A stretch of DNA of 64,000 bases from Bacillus cabrialesii (GCF_004124315.2 NZ_CP096889.1:1533001-1597000), one strand, 5' to 3'; positions 41,186-50,054 are shown, counted from the first letter of the stretch. A program made the numbers and translations. Notes: a model not told the origin generated them from the sequence alone.

Positions 41186-41444
41186 AGAAAAAGAGTCTGT
41201 TTTTTTAGATTTATATGACCTATATAAAGAAGGAGAGCTAGAGGACGAATCAATGGAATGGATGAAACAGCATGAGCCATTATATCGAGAGAACGCGGAA
41301 AAGTTGAAGAGTGAAGTTTATTTCAAAAGAAGCCCGGGTGCTGAAGAAAAGAGCCAAATCAGACATATGAAAGTATACATGTCTTCCATGTATATTTGTT
41401 TCATTTTATTGGCCATTTGGATGACGGTGTGGTTTTACTTTTAA
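41175..41444 (+). CDS. ylaB: YlaB, small membrane protein
   Basis: 89 residues, acidic cytoplasmic part (LDLYDLYKEGELEDESMEWM) and one C-terminal membrane helix (about 69-88, SSMYICFILLAIWMTVWFYF). The YxLYKEGEL...ES.EWM pattern resembles short regulatory membrane proteins found beside ECF sigma factors. It overlaps ylaA by 11 bases and its stop overlaps the ylaC start (TAATG), so the four yla genes are tightly coupled. The role is unproven. Confidence 0.82.
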   Translation: MNHKEKESVFLDLYDLYKEGELEDESMEWMKQHEPLYRENAEKLKSEVYFKRSPGAEEKSQIRHMKVYMSSMYICFILLAIWMTVWFYF

Positions 41445-41965
41445 TGAAGCATAGGGATTCTATTGAGGACTTGTATCGACAGTATTACCAAGAAATTTTG
41501 AATTATTTATTTAGAAGGGCTCATCACCTTGAAACAGCCAAGGACTTAGCGCAGGACACATTTGTGAAAGCACTTAACGGCCTGGCTTCATTTAGGGGGC
41601 ATTCTTCCATCAGAACGTGGCTTTACACCATTGCGCATCACACCTTTGTCAATTGGTACCGAAGGGATGTCAAATACCAATTTACTGATATCAGCAAAAA
41701 TGACGGGTTAACGCAAACAACTTATGAGCAGCCTGAACAGTATCTGTCGCGGACGGTAAAAAGCGAAACCCTCATGCAGGAGCTTCTGCAGTTAAAAGAT
41801 CAGCATCAATCCGTATTGATTTTAAGAGAATTCCAAGAGCTTTCTTATGAAGAAATCGCTGAGATATTGGGGTGGAGTCTTTCGAAGGTGAAAACAACAC
41901 TGCACCGTGCCAGATTAGAGCTAAAGAAAAACATGATGAAAAGAAGAGAGGAGGAGCGGATATGA
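41444..41965 (+). CDS. ylaC: ECF sigma factor YlaC
   Basis: 173-residue group 4 sigma factor. It has sigma region 2 (about 8-75, YLFRRAHHLETAKDLAQDTFVKAL and RTWLYTIAHHTFVNWYRR) and region 4 (about 110-160, REFQELSYEEIAEILGWSLSKVKTTLHRAR). The start shares an A with the ylaB stop and ylaD starts within its stop (ATGA). B. subtilis YlaC drives its own operon and is linked to oxidative stress; YlaD restrains it. Confidence 0.94.
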   Translation: MKHRDSIEDLYRQYYQEILNYLFRRAHHLETAKDLAQDTFVKALNGLASFRGHSSIRTWLYTIAHHTFVNWYRRDVKYQFTDISKNDGLTQTTYEQPEQYLSRTVKSETLMQELLQLKDQHQSVLILREFQELSYEEIAEILGWSLSKVKTTLHRARLELKKNMMKRREEERI

Positions 41966-42255
41966 CCTGCTTTCTAGTAAGAGACCTGCTTCCTCTGTAT
42001 CTTGAAGGTGATTGTAAAAGAGAAACGGAACATATCATTGAAGAGCATCTAAAGACTTGCGGCAGCTGCAGTGAAATGTATGACATGATGGCTGAGCCCT
42101 TTGAATTGGAAGGCGGACAGGCCGTTGAGGAGGCTTTTCTACCGGAAGAAGAAATGCGGTTTAAACAGAGTTACTATGGTTTGCTGATCGTGAAAGCTGC
42201 CTGCTGGTTTGGAGCGGCGGTTGCCGTGATGCTGATGATCAAGCTGCTGATATAA
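41962..42255 (+). CDS. ylaD: YlaD, anti-sigma factor with zinc motif
   Basis: 97 residues. The N-terminal zinc-anchored anti-sigma domain has HLKTCGSC (H-x3-C-x2-C). The C-terminal membrane helix (about 74-96, LLIVKAACWFGAAVAVMLMIKLLI) anchors it. Such ZAS-type proteins bind the adjacent ECF sigma factor and may release it on thiol oxidation. The start overlaps the ylaC stop (ATGA), giving balanced synthesis. It is the last gene of ylaABCD. Confidence 0.92.
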   Translation: MTCFLVRDLLPLYLEGDCKRETEHIIEEHLKTCGSCSEMYDMMAEPFELEGGQAVEEAFLPEEEMRFKQSYYGLLIVKAACWFGAAVAVMLMIKLLI

Positions 42256-42258
42256 AGC

Positions 42259-42293
42259 AAAGCGCTTGTCCGATTCCGGCAAGCGCTTTTTTA
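42259..42293. terminator. Bidirectional terminator between ylaD and ylaE
   Basis: AAGCGCTTG/CAAGCGCTT with an 11-nt loop and T6. Confidence 0.88.
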
Positions 42294-42295
42294 GA

Positions 42296-42907
42296 TTAAG
42301 CTTGTGGATGAATCATATCGTAGATTGCAGCAAGCTGTTCTTGTGACAGTGCGCCGAAGAGTTTTTCATAAACGTCAGCTTGCAGAGGTGTCGCTCCTGC
42401 TTGTACTGCTGCATCCTTATCATAGCTGTACACACCGTCTTGTAATACAATTGCTGCTTGAAGAATGTGAATCTTTAGGGAAACTGCTGAGAAAAATTGT
42501 TCAAGTGCAAGTGCTTCTTTTTCCGTGAAGCCAAGTTCAATTGCTTTTTCTGTATCAAATTTGTAATTTCCATCTTCAACATACACACATTGTGAAACAA
42601 CGCTGAAAAATTCTGAAGTCGACTCCCACAATTTAGCGATGACTTGAGCCTCTTCTTTAGTCATTCCTAACTCGACAGCTTTTTCACTGTCAAAATAATA
42701 CACACCGTCTTGTTCGTAAATACATTGATTTAATACAGCAATGAATGTATTGAGATCTTCGTTTGTGATTGTCTGATGCTGTACATGAATAGCAGTGTTA
42801 TCAGCCAGTGTTTTTGCGCTGGCTGCATCAGGGCCGAACGTGAATAGAACTGCTGAGGTCATTGCGGCAGTCGTTAGCATCGCTTTTTTTACAAATGTTT
42901 TCTTCAT
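42296..42907 (-). CDS. ylaE: YlaE, secreted protein with three 45-residue repeats
   Basis: 203 residues from ATG 42907, behind GGGAGAG. The signal peptide (1-32, ending DAASA) predicts secretion. Three repeats with an exact 45-residue period are visible, each around DGxYxFDxEKAxELGxTxxEA, starting at residues 67, 112 and 157. The first two are very similar and the third is diverged. Two Cys residues (62, 107) occupy the same repeat position. The function is unknown. A longer in-frame start (43093) lacks a ribosome site. Confidence 0.83.
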   Translation of the reverse strand: MKKTFVKKAMLTTAAMTSAVLFTFGPDAASAKTLADNTAIHVQHQTITNEDLNTFIAVLNQCIYEQDGVYYFDSEKAVELGMTKEEAQVIAKLWESTSEFFSVVSQCVYVEDGNYKFDTEKAIELGFTEKEALALEQFFSAVSLKIHILQAAIVLQDGVYSYDKDAAVQAGATPLQADVYEKLFGALSQEQLAAIYDMIHPQA

Positions 42908-43120
42908 GTTTCTTCTCTCCCTTTTATGAATTGTGCTGCAAATTCCATTATAGGGAGAGATTGGTGTGAGAAAAATAGGCTCTATGGTATTTTGTGTATA
43001 TCGTTGCCGAACTACTTTTTCCGGGTCGTATGTGTAATCATTAGAACGATTGTCCATGTATAAATGCTGTTTTGCATCTTCCCGACTAAGCAACAGGGGA
43101 GATAAGACTTAAAGAAATGA

Positions 43121-43149
43121 AAAACACCGCTTTCTTTGCGGTGTTTTTT
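43121..43149 (-). terminator. Terminator after ylaF
   Basis: ACACCGC/GCGGTGT with a 7-nt loop. Runs of A and T flank it on both sides, so it works for ylaF on the minus strand. Confidence 0.85.
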
Positions 43150-43179
43150 GATTACAATGTCTCCAGCGGGGCAATGCTT

Positions 43180-43368
43180 TTAATCAAGCAAGCCTTGCTC
43201 GCGCATTTTCTTTTTGACTGTAAATCCGCCGCCCATTACGGCGCAAACAAGTACAATGCTGGCGATAATGCCAATTGCGCTTTTTTCAGCGATAAAGACG
43301 CCGATCAGCATAATGCTGAAAACCGCTGCAAATGCAAATAATAGTAAAATCCAATTCATTTTTTTCAT
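43180..43368 (-). CDS. ylaF: YlaF, small two-helix membrane protein
   Basis: 62 residues with two membrane helices (about 5-25, WILLLFAFAAVFSIMLIGVF, and 32-48, IGIIASIVLVCAVMGGG) and a basic C-terminal tail. ATG 43368 is chosen because AAAAGGGG lies 9 bases upstream, directly abutting another in-frame ATG (43377). It is divergent from typA. The function is unknown. Confidence 0.83.
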   Translation of the reverse strand: MKKMNWILLLFAFAAVFSIMLIGVFIAEKSAIGIIASIVLVCAVMGGGFTVKKKMREQGLLD

Positions 43369-43416
43369 ATTTTCCATCCCCTTTTACGTCTTATATTAAG
43401 TTTACTGAAAAACGTG

Positions 43417-43445
43417 ACGCTTTTAAAGAGGATGTGTGGTATAAT
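43417..43445 (+). promoter_or_regulatory. Extended -10 promoter of typA
   Basis: TGGTATAAT: a perfect TATAAT (43440-43445) with an upstream TG. No good -35 at 17 bases. It lies 35 bases before the start codon. Confidence 0.55.
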
Positions 43446-43480
43446 ATGAAAGTTATCTAATTTTATTAGGAGATGAAAAA

Positions 43481-45319
43481 GTGAAACTTCGAAACGATCT
43501 TCGCAACATCGCGATTATTGCCCACGTTGACCATGGGAAAACGACTCTAGTCGATCAGCTTTTACATCAGGCTGGTACATTCCGTGCCAACGAACAGGTT
43601 GCTGAACGCGCAATGGACTCTAATGATCTTGAACGCGAACGCGGCATTACAATTTTGGCGAAAAATACTGCGATTAACTATAAAGATACACGCATCAATA
43701 TTTTGGATACCCCTGGACACGCAGACTTTGGGGGAGAAGTAGAACGGATTATGAAAATGGTTGACGGCGTAGTGCTTGTCGTTGACGCATATGAAGGCTG
43801 TATGCCTCAAACTCGTTTCGTTTTGAAAAAAGCTCTTGAGCAAAACCTGAACCCGGTTGTTGTTGTAAACAAAATTGACCGTGATTTTGCTCGCCCGGAG
43901 GAAGTGATCGATGAGGTTCTGGATCTGTTCATTGAGCTTGATGCCAATGAAGAACAGCTTGAGTTCCCAGTGGTCTATGCTTCCGCGATTAATGGAACAG
44001 CGAGTCTTGATCCGAAACAGCAGGATGAAAACATGGAAGCTTTATATGAAACGATTATTAAGCATGTTCCGGCACCTGTTAATAATGAAGAGGAGCCGCT
44101 TCAATTCCAAGTTGCCCTTCTTGACTACAACGACTATGTAGGCCGTATCGGTATCGGACGCGTATTCCGCGGCACGATGAAAGTTGGTCAGCAGGTTTCT
44201 CTTATGAAGCTTGACGGAACGGCTAAATCATTCCGTGTAACAAAGATTTTCGGTTTCCAAGGCTTAAAGCGTGTGGAAATTGAAGAAGCGAAAGCGGGAG
44301 ATCTCGTTGCGGTTTCCGGCATGGAAGATATTAATGTTGGTGAAACGGTTTGTCCTGTAGACCATCAAGATCCGCTTCCAGTGCTTCGCATTGATGAGCC
44401 GACACTTCAAATGACATTTGTCGTAAATAACAGTCCGTTTGCAGGCCGTGAAGGCAAATATGTAACGGCCCGCAAAATCGAAGAGCGTCTTCAGTCTCAG
44501 CTTCAGACGGATGTCAGCTTGCGTGTTGAGCCGACAGCTTCTCCTGATGCTTGGGTTGTTTCAGGACGCGGGGAGCTGCACTTGTCTATTTTAATTGAAA
44601 ATATGCGCCGTGAAGGCTATGAGCTTCAAGTTTCAAAACCTGAAGTTATCATCAAAGAAATCGACGGCGTACGCTGTGAGCCTGTTGAGCGTGTGCAAAT
44701 CGATGTGCCGGAAGAGCATACAGGCTCTGTCATGGAATCAATGGGTGCCCGTAAAGGCGAAATGGTTGATATGATCAACAACGGAAACGGCCAAGTCCGT
44801 CTCATCTTTACAGTTCCTTCCCGCGGATTGATCGGTTACTCCACAGAGTTCCTGTCATTAACACGCGGATTCGGTATTCTGAACCATACGTTTGACAGCT
44901 ACCAGCCAATGCAGGCGGGCCAAGTCGGCGGACGCCGTCAAGGTGTGCTTGTGTCAATGGAAAACGGAAAAGCGACATCTTATGGTATTCAAGGAATTGA
45001 AGACCGCGGTGTCATCTTCGTTGAGCCGGGTACTGAAGTATATGAAGGAATGATCGTTGGGGAGCATAACCGTGACAACGACCTCGTTGTTAACGTCAGC
45101 AAAATGAAACAGCAGACGAACGTCCGCTCTGCGACAAAGGATCAGACAACTACAATTAAAAAAGCCCGCATCATGTCTCTTGAGGAATCTCTAGAGTACT
45201 TAAACGAAGATGAATATTGTGAAGTAACACCTGAATCCATCCGTTTAAGAAAGAAAATCCTCAATAAAAATGAACGTGAAAAAGCGGCTAAAAAGAAAAA
45301 AACAGCAGGATTGTCTTAA
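43481..45319 (+). CDS. typA: TypA/BipA ribosome-associated GTPase
   Basis: 612-residue translational GTPase of the BipA class, acting on 50S assembly, notably under stress and cold. G1 is AHVDHGKTT (14-22), G2 includes ERGITI, G3 is DTPGHADFGGEVER and G4 is NKID. Domains II, III and V and the BipA-specific C-terminal domain (about 480-600) follow. The start is GTG preceded by AGGAGATG. It is also called ylaG. No terminator is seen before ylaH, 56 bases downstream. Confidence 0.96.
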   Translation: MKLRNDLRNIAIIAHVDHGKTTLVDQLLHQAGTFRANEQVAERAMDSNDLERERGITILAKNTAINYKDTRINILDTPGHADFGGEVERIMKMVDGVVLVVDAYEGCMPQTRFVLKKALEQNLNPVVVVNKIDRDFARPEEVIDEVLDLFIELDANEEQLEFPVVYASAINGTASLDPKQQDENMEALYETIIKHVPAPVNNEEEPLQFQVALLDYNDYVGRIGIGRVFRGTMKVGQQVSLMKLDGTAKSFRVTKIFGFQGLKRVEIEEAKAGDLVAVSGMEDINVGETVCPVDHQDPLPVLRIDEPTLQMTFVVNNSPFAGREGKYVTARKIEERLQSQLQTDVSLRVEPTASPDAWVVSGRGELHLSILIENMRREGYELQVSKPEVIIKEIDGVRCEPVERVQIDVPEEHTGSVMESMGARKGEMVDMINNGNGQVRLIFTVPSRGLIGYSTEFLSLTRGFGILNHTFDSYQPMQAGQVGGRRQGVLVSMENGKATSYGIQGIEDRGVIFVEPGTEVYEGMIVGEHNRDNDLVVNVSKMKQQTNVRSATKDQTTTIKKARIMSLEESLEYLNEDEYCEVTPESIRLRKKILNKNEREKAAKKKKTAGLS

Positions 45320-45375
45320 TCTCTTGCAGAATTTGAAAAGATAGAACCCGCACGTTTGCAGGGGAGGGAATCTTT

Positions 45376-45693
45376 TTGAATGACGTAAGCGAACGCCTGT
45401 CGTTCTTCGCCGCTCTATATCAAGTAGACCGGCAGCCTGCGGCAGGCATGTGGCTGCTGTACGGCACGATTTTTGTGTTGGCCGTTATTGTATTTAAGCT
45501 TGGATTTGCCAAACGGCTTCCGTTATTAAAATCAGCGGTGGTGTATGTATTTCTGGCTTTGGGCTGCACTGTTTTGACCTTTTTAGGAGTGTTTTTGCCC
45601 GTGGCAGAAGGGTTGATCGTTGCTGCGTTGATTTTAATCATTTACAAAATTCGGCTGTATCAGTCGAAAAAAGGACAGTCTGCAAATTCATAA
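45376..45693 (+). CDS. ylaH: YlaH, small membrane protein
   Basis: 105 residues with three membrane helices (about 23-41, 51-73 and 76-92) and a basic C-terminus. The start is TTG behind GGGGAGGG. It probably shares a transcript with typA. It belongs to the YlaH-like family of Bacilli, with no assigned role. Confidence 0.82.
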   Translation: MNDVSERLSFFAALYQVDRQPAAGMWLLYGTIFVLAVIVFKLGFAKRLPLLKSAVVYVFLALGCTVLTFLGVFLPVAEGLIVAALILIIYKIRLYQSKKGQSANS

Positions 45694-45725
45694 AAAGACT
45701 CAGCTGAGAAGCTGAGTCTTTTTTT
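45692..45725. terminator. Bidirectional terminator between ylaH and ylaI
   Basis: AAAAAGACTCAGCT/AGCTGAGTCTTTTT with a short loop. Confidence 0.92.
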
Positions 45726-45749
45726 GTTCTGTATGGTAAAGCGTTCGCT

Positions 45750-45956
45750 TTATTTTTTGACTTTTTCTTTCTTCTGCTGTCCCGGGTGAAAAGTGAATTT
45801 TCCCGTTTTCAGCCGTCCTTCTGTTTTCTGGGCAATCCGGTCGTGGCATTCCTGGCACATATATGTATGGATTGGGCGGTTTCGAAGCCGTTTCGCGATC
45901 AGGGTATCATCATCAATTGTTTCAATTTTATCGCAAATAGAACATTGGACCCTCAT
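45750..45956 (-). CDS. ylaI: YlaI, small zinc-finger-like protein
   Basis: 68 residues (69 if the preceding ATG at 45959 is used; AGAGGTGA spacing favours 45956). Two Cys pairs, CSIC near the N-terminus and CQEC about 26 residues later, form a treble-clef or ribbon-like zinc site. A Lys-rich C-terminal tail follows (KKEKVKK). This DUF2197-type family is found in Bacillales; a nucleic-acid or protein-binding role is likely but unproven. Confidence 0.82.
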   Translation of the reverse strand: MRVQCSICDKIETIDDDTLIAKRLRNRPIHTYMCQECHDRIAQKTEGRLKTGKFTFHPGQQKKEKVKK

Positions 45957-46015
45957 CATATCACCTCTTTCACTAACATGTATTATAGCACGGATCAGAA
46001 GCTGTCCATAATAAG

Positions 46016-46044
46016 AAAAAGCTAAAGCGCGAGGCTATAGCTTA
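46016..46044 (-). terminator. Terminator after ylaJ
   Basis: On the minus strand AAGCTATAGC pairs with GCTTTAGCTT (one T-T mismatch), then TTTTCTT. It overlaps the stop codon. Confidence 0.7.
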
Positions 46045-46671
46045 ATCATTGGTATTCTTTTTCATATGGTGATCAGATTGATCGTTTTGCTCCTGTTCCA
46101 TTTCTTGCTGCTGCTTTCTGTTTAATTGGTCATTTTGCTGCTTTGTTTGCGGCTCGTCTTCATTGTCAATCACATCGTTAGGAACTTCCGGAAGCACTCG
46201 GCCGACAATCGCAGCCAATTCATCTAGTATGCCTGTTACCGGATGGCCTTCACTGATTTCTCTGCTCATTTCACTCAGGCGGCTGACCGTATCTGGATCA
46301 GCAATGACAACTGCGTTGGCCCCGTATCGATCATTTTTTAGAGCCTGTGCCACAGAATATTTAATCGTTTCCACTTTGCTTCTGTCCATAGTATCATCGA
46401 CATCAATCCCAACAACGGCATAACCTCCGAGCACAACGGCTGTTGCATCTTTGACATCGGGATTTTTTTCAGCAACGCTGACAAGATGCTTGGCAATATC
46501 CGTTCTTGTTCCATTGTCTTTTGTCTCCTGAGTTGTGTCCTTTACGTGAATCGGTTTGGTTTCCTGCTGTCTTGTTGATTCTTTCTCGACATTCTGATCC
46601 TGTCGTCCTTGCTGGTAGGCGCAGGCGGACAGAATAAGCGTCAGTTGTATCATAATGAAAAGAATTCGCAC
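46042..46671 (-). CDS. ylaJ: YlaJ, YhcN/YlaJ-family spore lipoprotein
   Basis: 209 residues from GTG 46671, supported by AAGGAGGG 9 bases upstream. The N-terminal signal has lipobox LILSAC. The YhcN/YlaJ domain (about 60-165) has AKHLVSVAEKNPDVKDATAVVLGGYAVVGIDVD. A Gln/Asn/Glu-rich low-complexity tail (QQNDQLNRKQQQEMEQEQND) ends the protein. Family members sit in the spore envelope and are linked to germination. Expression is therefore expected in sporulation. Confidence 0.87.
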   Translation of the reverse strand: MRILFIMIQLTLILSACAYQQGRQDQNVEKESTRQQETKPIHVKDTTQETKDNGTRTDIAKHLVSVAEKNPDVKDATAVVLGGYAVVGIDVDDTMDRSKVETIKYSVAQALKNDRYGANAVVIADPDTVSRLSEMSREISEGHPVTGILDELAAIVGRVLPEVPNDVIDNEDEPQTKQQNDQLNRKQQQEMEQEQNDQSDHHMKKNTND

Positions 46672-46825
46672 TTGCGGGTTCCCTCCTTGAAATGCATTCA
46701 TTAATTTTATTGTTGAATTAACCTTCTATCTTTATGCACAAAAACATATATTTTAGCAGGCATTCACCTTTTTCATCGTAAGAGAAGCAGGAAGAACTTT
46801 GACCCTTATATCAGGAGGCTGAGAC

Positions 46826-48154
46826 TTGAGTAAAATTTATGTGTTAGATACGAATGTGTTATTACAGGATCCTAACGCGATATTTTCTTTTGAAGAAAAT
46901 GAGGTTGTCATCCCTGCTGTCGTATTAGAAGAGGTTGATTCAAAAAAACGGTATATGGACGAAGTTGGGAGGAATGCAAGGCACGTATCTAAGCTGATCG
47001 ATGCACTAAGGCAAAAGGGCAGGCTGCATGAGCATGTTCCGCTTGACACCGGCGGCACGCTGAGAATTGAACTGAATCATCGTTCGTTTCATCAGCTGCA
47101 AGAGATCTTTATTGAAAAGACGAACGATAATCGCATATTGGCCGTTGCGAAAAATTTAAGTCTCGAGGAAGAAACCAAGGAAAATGGCAGACCGGTTATC
47201 CTCGTCAGCAAGGATGTGCTGGTCAGGGTGAAAGCGGACGCAATCGGGCTGCTTGCCGAAGATTTCTTGAATGACCGGGTTGTGGACAATGATGAAATGT
47301 ACAGCGGTTATAAAGATTTATATATCAGCCAGCAGCTGTTCAGCTCTTTTTATGGGAAAAATCAAATTTCGGTAAATGATATAAAACAGCATGCTTTTTA
47401 TCCGAATCAATTCGCATTAATGAAGGATGAGCTGGGGGGATCCTCCTCGGCAATAGGAATTGCGGATAAAACCGGAACGGTATTAAAAAGACTCGTATTT
47501 GATGATGAACATATATGGGGGATCAGGCCGAAAAATGTACAGCAGACAATGGCATTAGAGCTTTTGCTGCGTGAAGATATTCCGCTTGTAACCCTGATTG
47601 GAAAAGCGGGAACCGGCAAGACGCTTTTGGCATTGGCGGCTGGGCTATTACAGACAGAAGACTTGGGAATATACAAAAAGCTGGTCGTGGCGCGACCGAT
47701 TGTTCCCGTTGGCAAAGACATCGGGTACCTGCCGGGGGAAAAAGAGGAAAAGCTAAAGCCTTGGATGCAGCCGATTTTTGACAACTTGGAGTTTCTGTTT
47801 AATGCAAAAAAACCAGGGGAGCTTGAGGCCATTCTGGCGGGTATTGGTTCAATTCAGGTAGAGGCGCTGACTTATATCAGGGGGAGAAGCATTCCAGATC
47901 AATTTATTATTATTGATGAAGCGCAAAATTTGACCAGGCATGAGGTGAAAACGCTGCTGACGAGAGTCGGTGAGGGCAGTAAAATTGTCTTAATGGGCGA
48001 TCCTGAACAAATCGATCACCCATATTTAGACAGTCTGAATAATGGATTGGCCTATGTGGTTGAGCGATTTAAAGGACAACCCATCTCAGGCAGCGTGAAG
48101 CTGTTAAAAGGTGAGAGATCAGGTCTCGCCCAGCTTGCCGCTGACTTGCTGTAA
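46826..48154 (+). CDS. ylaK: YlaK, PhoH-like ATPase with PIN domain
   Basis: 442 residues. The N-terminal PIN nuclease domain (about 3-130) has acidic residues in YVLDTNVLLQDP and DNRILAVA. The C-terminal PhoH ATPase domain has Walker A GKAGTGKT, Walker B FIIIDEAQN and VLMGDPEQID. PIN-PhoH (PhoH2-type) proteins are RNA helicase-RNase fusions in other bacteria. Translation starts at TTG behind AGGAGG. It is expected to act on RNA; the target is unknown. Confidence 0.92.
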   Translation: MSKIYVLDTNVLLQDPNAIFSFEENEVVIPAVVLEEVDSKKRYMDEVGRNARHVSKLIDALRQKGRLHEHVPLDTGGTLRIELNHRSFHQLQEIFIEKTNDNRILAVAKNLSLEEETKENGRPVILVSKDVLVRVKADAIGLLAEDFLNDRVVDNDEMYSGYKDLYISQQLFSSFYGKNQISVNDIKQHAFYPNQFALMKDELGGSSSAIGIADKTGTVLKRLVFDDEHIWGIRPKNVQQTMALELLLREDIPLVTLIGKAGTGKTLLALAAGLLQTEDLGIYKKLVVARPIVPVGKDIGYLPGEKEEKLKPWMQPIFDNLEFLFNAKKPGELEAILAGIGSIQVEALTYIRGRSIPDQFIIIDEAQNLTRHEVKTLLTRVGEGSKIVLMGDPEQIDHPYLDSLNNGLAYVVERFKGQPISGSVKLLKGERSGLAQLAADLL

Positions 48155-48156
48155 TA

Positions 48157-48639
48157 CTAAATAATTTCGATTTCTTTTATATGGGTAACCGGCTGTTCGT
48201 GATTAACTGGATCTTCAAAGTAAATATGAACGGGGCCGCCTTCTTGAATCGGCTTGCCTGCCTCACTGAAATGGACAATACTGTTCAGGGCGGCTTCCAG
48301 AGAGACGGTGGTTCTTCCCAAACTTGTGACAAATACGCATTGGGTGGCAGAGCTCAGCGGCTCGGCATTTTTCAGCACATTCCCAAGTTTCATTGCGAAA
48401 CTGCCGTTCATTAGTTTTTGCTTCTCGTATTGTTTTTCCGTCTTTAATGTCGGCGGCGCGATCCGGCCCTCTCTGATGATACGTTCAGGATCAAGACCGG
48501 ATTCATCACCTGATTGTAAATGTGTGTCTTGACCGTCCCCTTTGCGGCCAAACGAAAATTTACGGTCATCAAAAATCCATACGCTTGGATCAATGGTGAT
48601 CGGATATGTAACATTGCCTTTTACTTGTATAACGCTCAT
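48157..48639 (-). CDS. ylaL: YlaL, conserved hypothetical protein
   Basis: 160 residues from ATG 48639, behind AGAAGGGGG; an in-frame ATG at 48690 is unsupported. It is soluble with a beta-rich start (MSVIQVKGNVTYPITIDPSVWIFDDRKF) and the segment TQCVFVTSLGRTTVSLEAALN. The family is restricted to Bacilli and I see no catalytic motif. It converges with ylaK, with no clear terminator between them. Confidence 0.78.
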   Translation of the reverse strand: MSVIQVKGNVTYPITIDPSVWIFDDRKFSFGRKGDGQDTHLQSGDESGLDPERIIREGRIAPPTLKTEKQYEKQKLMNGSFAMKLGNVLKNAEPLSSATQCVFVTSLGRTTVSLEAALNSIVHFSEAGKPIQEGGPVHIYFEDPVNHEQPVTHIKEIEII

Positions 48640-48740
48640 GATATAACCCCCTTCTCTCAAAATTATAAAAGTTTTCGCATGAATTGTCACTTTGTGTACA
48701 AATTATGTGTATCGAATGCTCAGGGAGCGAGGGTGGTTGT

Positions 48741-49670
48741 ATGGTATGCCGGCATAATGACGAGCTTGAAGCCTTAGTGAAAGAGGCAAAAAAAATGACG
48801 GACAGGGGGGAGGTTGCCAGCTATATTCCCGCCTTGGCAAAAGCCGATCAACACGATCTGTCAGTGGCGATTTATTATTCCAATAATATTTGTCTGTCAG
48901 CAGGTGACGTAGAAAAAACATTTACGCTTCAAAGTATATCGAAGGTTCTCTCACTTGCTTTGGTGTTAATGGAATACGGCAAAGATAAGGTCTTCAGCTA
49001 TGTCGGGCAGGAGCCAACCGGTGATCCGTTTAATTCAATTATCAAGCTGGAAACAGTGAATCCAAGCAAGCCGTTAAACCCTATGATTAACGCCGGGGCA
49101 TTGGTAGTGACAAGCTTAATTAGCGGGAAAACGGTGAATGAAAGACTTGACTATTTACTGTCTTTTATCAGAAGGCTGACAAACAACCAAAAGATTACTT
49201 ACTGCCGGGAAGTGGCTGAATCCGAATACAGCACATCAATGATTAATCGGGCAATGTGTTATTACATGAAGCAGTACGGCATTTTTGAGGATGATGTAGA
49301 AGCTGTAATGGATTTATACACGAAGCAGTGCGCGATTGAGATGAACAGCCTGGACTTGGCGAAAATCGGATCGGTATTCGCGCTAAACGGCAGACACCCT
49401 GAAACTGGGGAGCAAGTGATCTCAAAAGATGTCGCCAGAATTTGCAAAACATTTATGGTGACGTGCGGAATGTACAATGCAAGCGGTGAATTTGCAATTA
49501 AGGTCGGAATTCCTGCAAAAAGCGGCGTATCCGGAGGGATTATGGGCATTTCACCTTATGATTTCGGGATCGGTATTTTCGGTCCGGCATTGGACGAAAA
49601 AGGAAACAGCATTGCAGGTGTGAAGCTATTGGAAATCATGTCTGAGATGTACAGGCTGAGTATTTTTTAA
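48741..49670 (+). CDS. glsA2: Glutaminase (GlsA2/YlaM)
   Basis: Hydrolyses glutamine to glutamate and ammonia. The 309 residues have the serine-dependent beta-lactamase-like glutaminase fold with S65-I-S-K68 (LQSISKVL), NPMINAGAL and ESEYSTSMINRAM, and the C-terminal KSGVSGGIMG. ATG 48741 follows GAGGGTGG; in-frame upstream starts are rejected for lack of a ribosome site. It is the second glutaminase of B. subtilis, also called ylaM. Confidence 0.94.
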   Translation: MVCRHNDELEALVKEAKKMTDRGEVASYIPALAKADQHDLSVAIYYSNNICLSAGDVEKTFTLQSISKVLSLALVLMEYGKDKVFSYVGQEPTGDPFNSIIKLETVNPSKPLNPMINAGALVVTSLISGKTVNERLDYLLSFIRRLTNNQKITYCREVAESEYSTSMINRAMCYYMKQYGIFEDDVEAVMDLYTKQCAIEMNSLDLAKIGSVFALNGRHPETGEQVISKDVARICKTFMVTCGMYNASGEFAIKVGIPAKSGVSGGIMGISPYDFGIGIFGPALDEKGNSIAGVKLLEIMSEMYRLSIF

Positions 49671-49694
49671 TTTATGTCATCTGTTTAAATCCTC

Positions 49695-49723
49695 TTGCAT
49701 TTTCTGCTGATACCCTTTATGAT
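49695..49723 (+). promoter_or_regulatory. SigA promoter of ylaN
   Basis: TTGCAT (49695-49700), 17 bases, TATGAT (49718-49723). It lies about 45 bases before the start. Confidence 0.65.
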
Positions 49724-49767
49724 AAATAGAAGAATTAGGTACTCGCCTGGGGAACGGAGGGATACTT

Positions 49768-50049
49768 TTGGCTTCAGAGATGATAGTTGACCATCGGCAA
49801 AAAGCTTTTGAGCTCTTAAAAGTTGACGCTGAGAAGATTTTGAAGCTGATCCGAGTACAAATGGATAACTTAACGATGCCTCAATGTCCTCTATATGAAG
49901 AGGTTTTAGATACTCAAATGTTCGGGCTTTCGAGGGAAATCGATTTTGCTGTCCGCCTGGGATTGGTTGATGAAAAAGACGGTAAAGACCTTTTATACAC
50001 ATTGGAACGCGAATTGTCTGCTTTGCATGACGCGTTTACAGGTAAATAA
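49768..50049 (+). CDS. ylaN: YlaN, iron-responsive Fur partner
   Basis: 93-residue helical protein (UPF0358) with TTG start behind CGGAGGG. Conserved segments are EKILKLIRVQMDNLTMPQCPLYEEVLDTQMFGLSREI. Reported work in S. aureus and B. subtilis shows that YlaN binds Fe(II) and interacts with Fur to relieve repression, explaining its essentiality under low iron. It is monocistronic with its own promoter and terminator, just upstream of ftsW. Confidence 0.93.
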   Translation: MASEMIVDHRQKAFELLKVDAEKILKLIRVQMDNLTMPQCPLYEEVLDTQMFGLSREIDFAVRLGLVDEKDGKDLLYTLERELSALHDAFTGK

Positions 50050-50054
50050 ATGAT

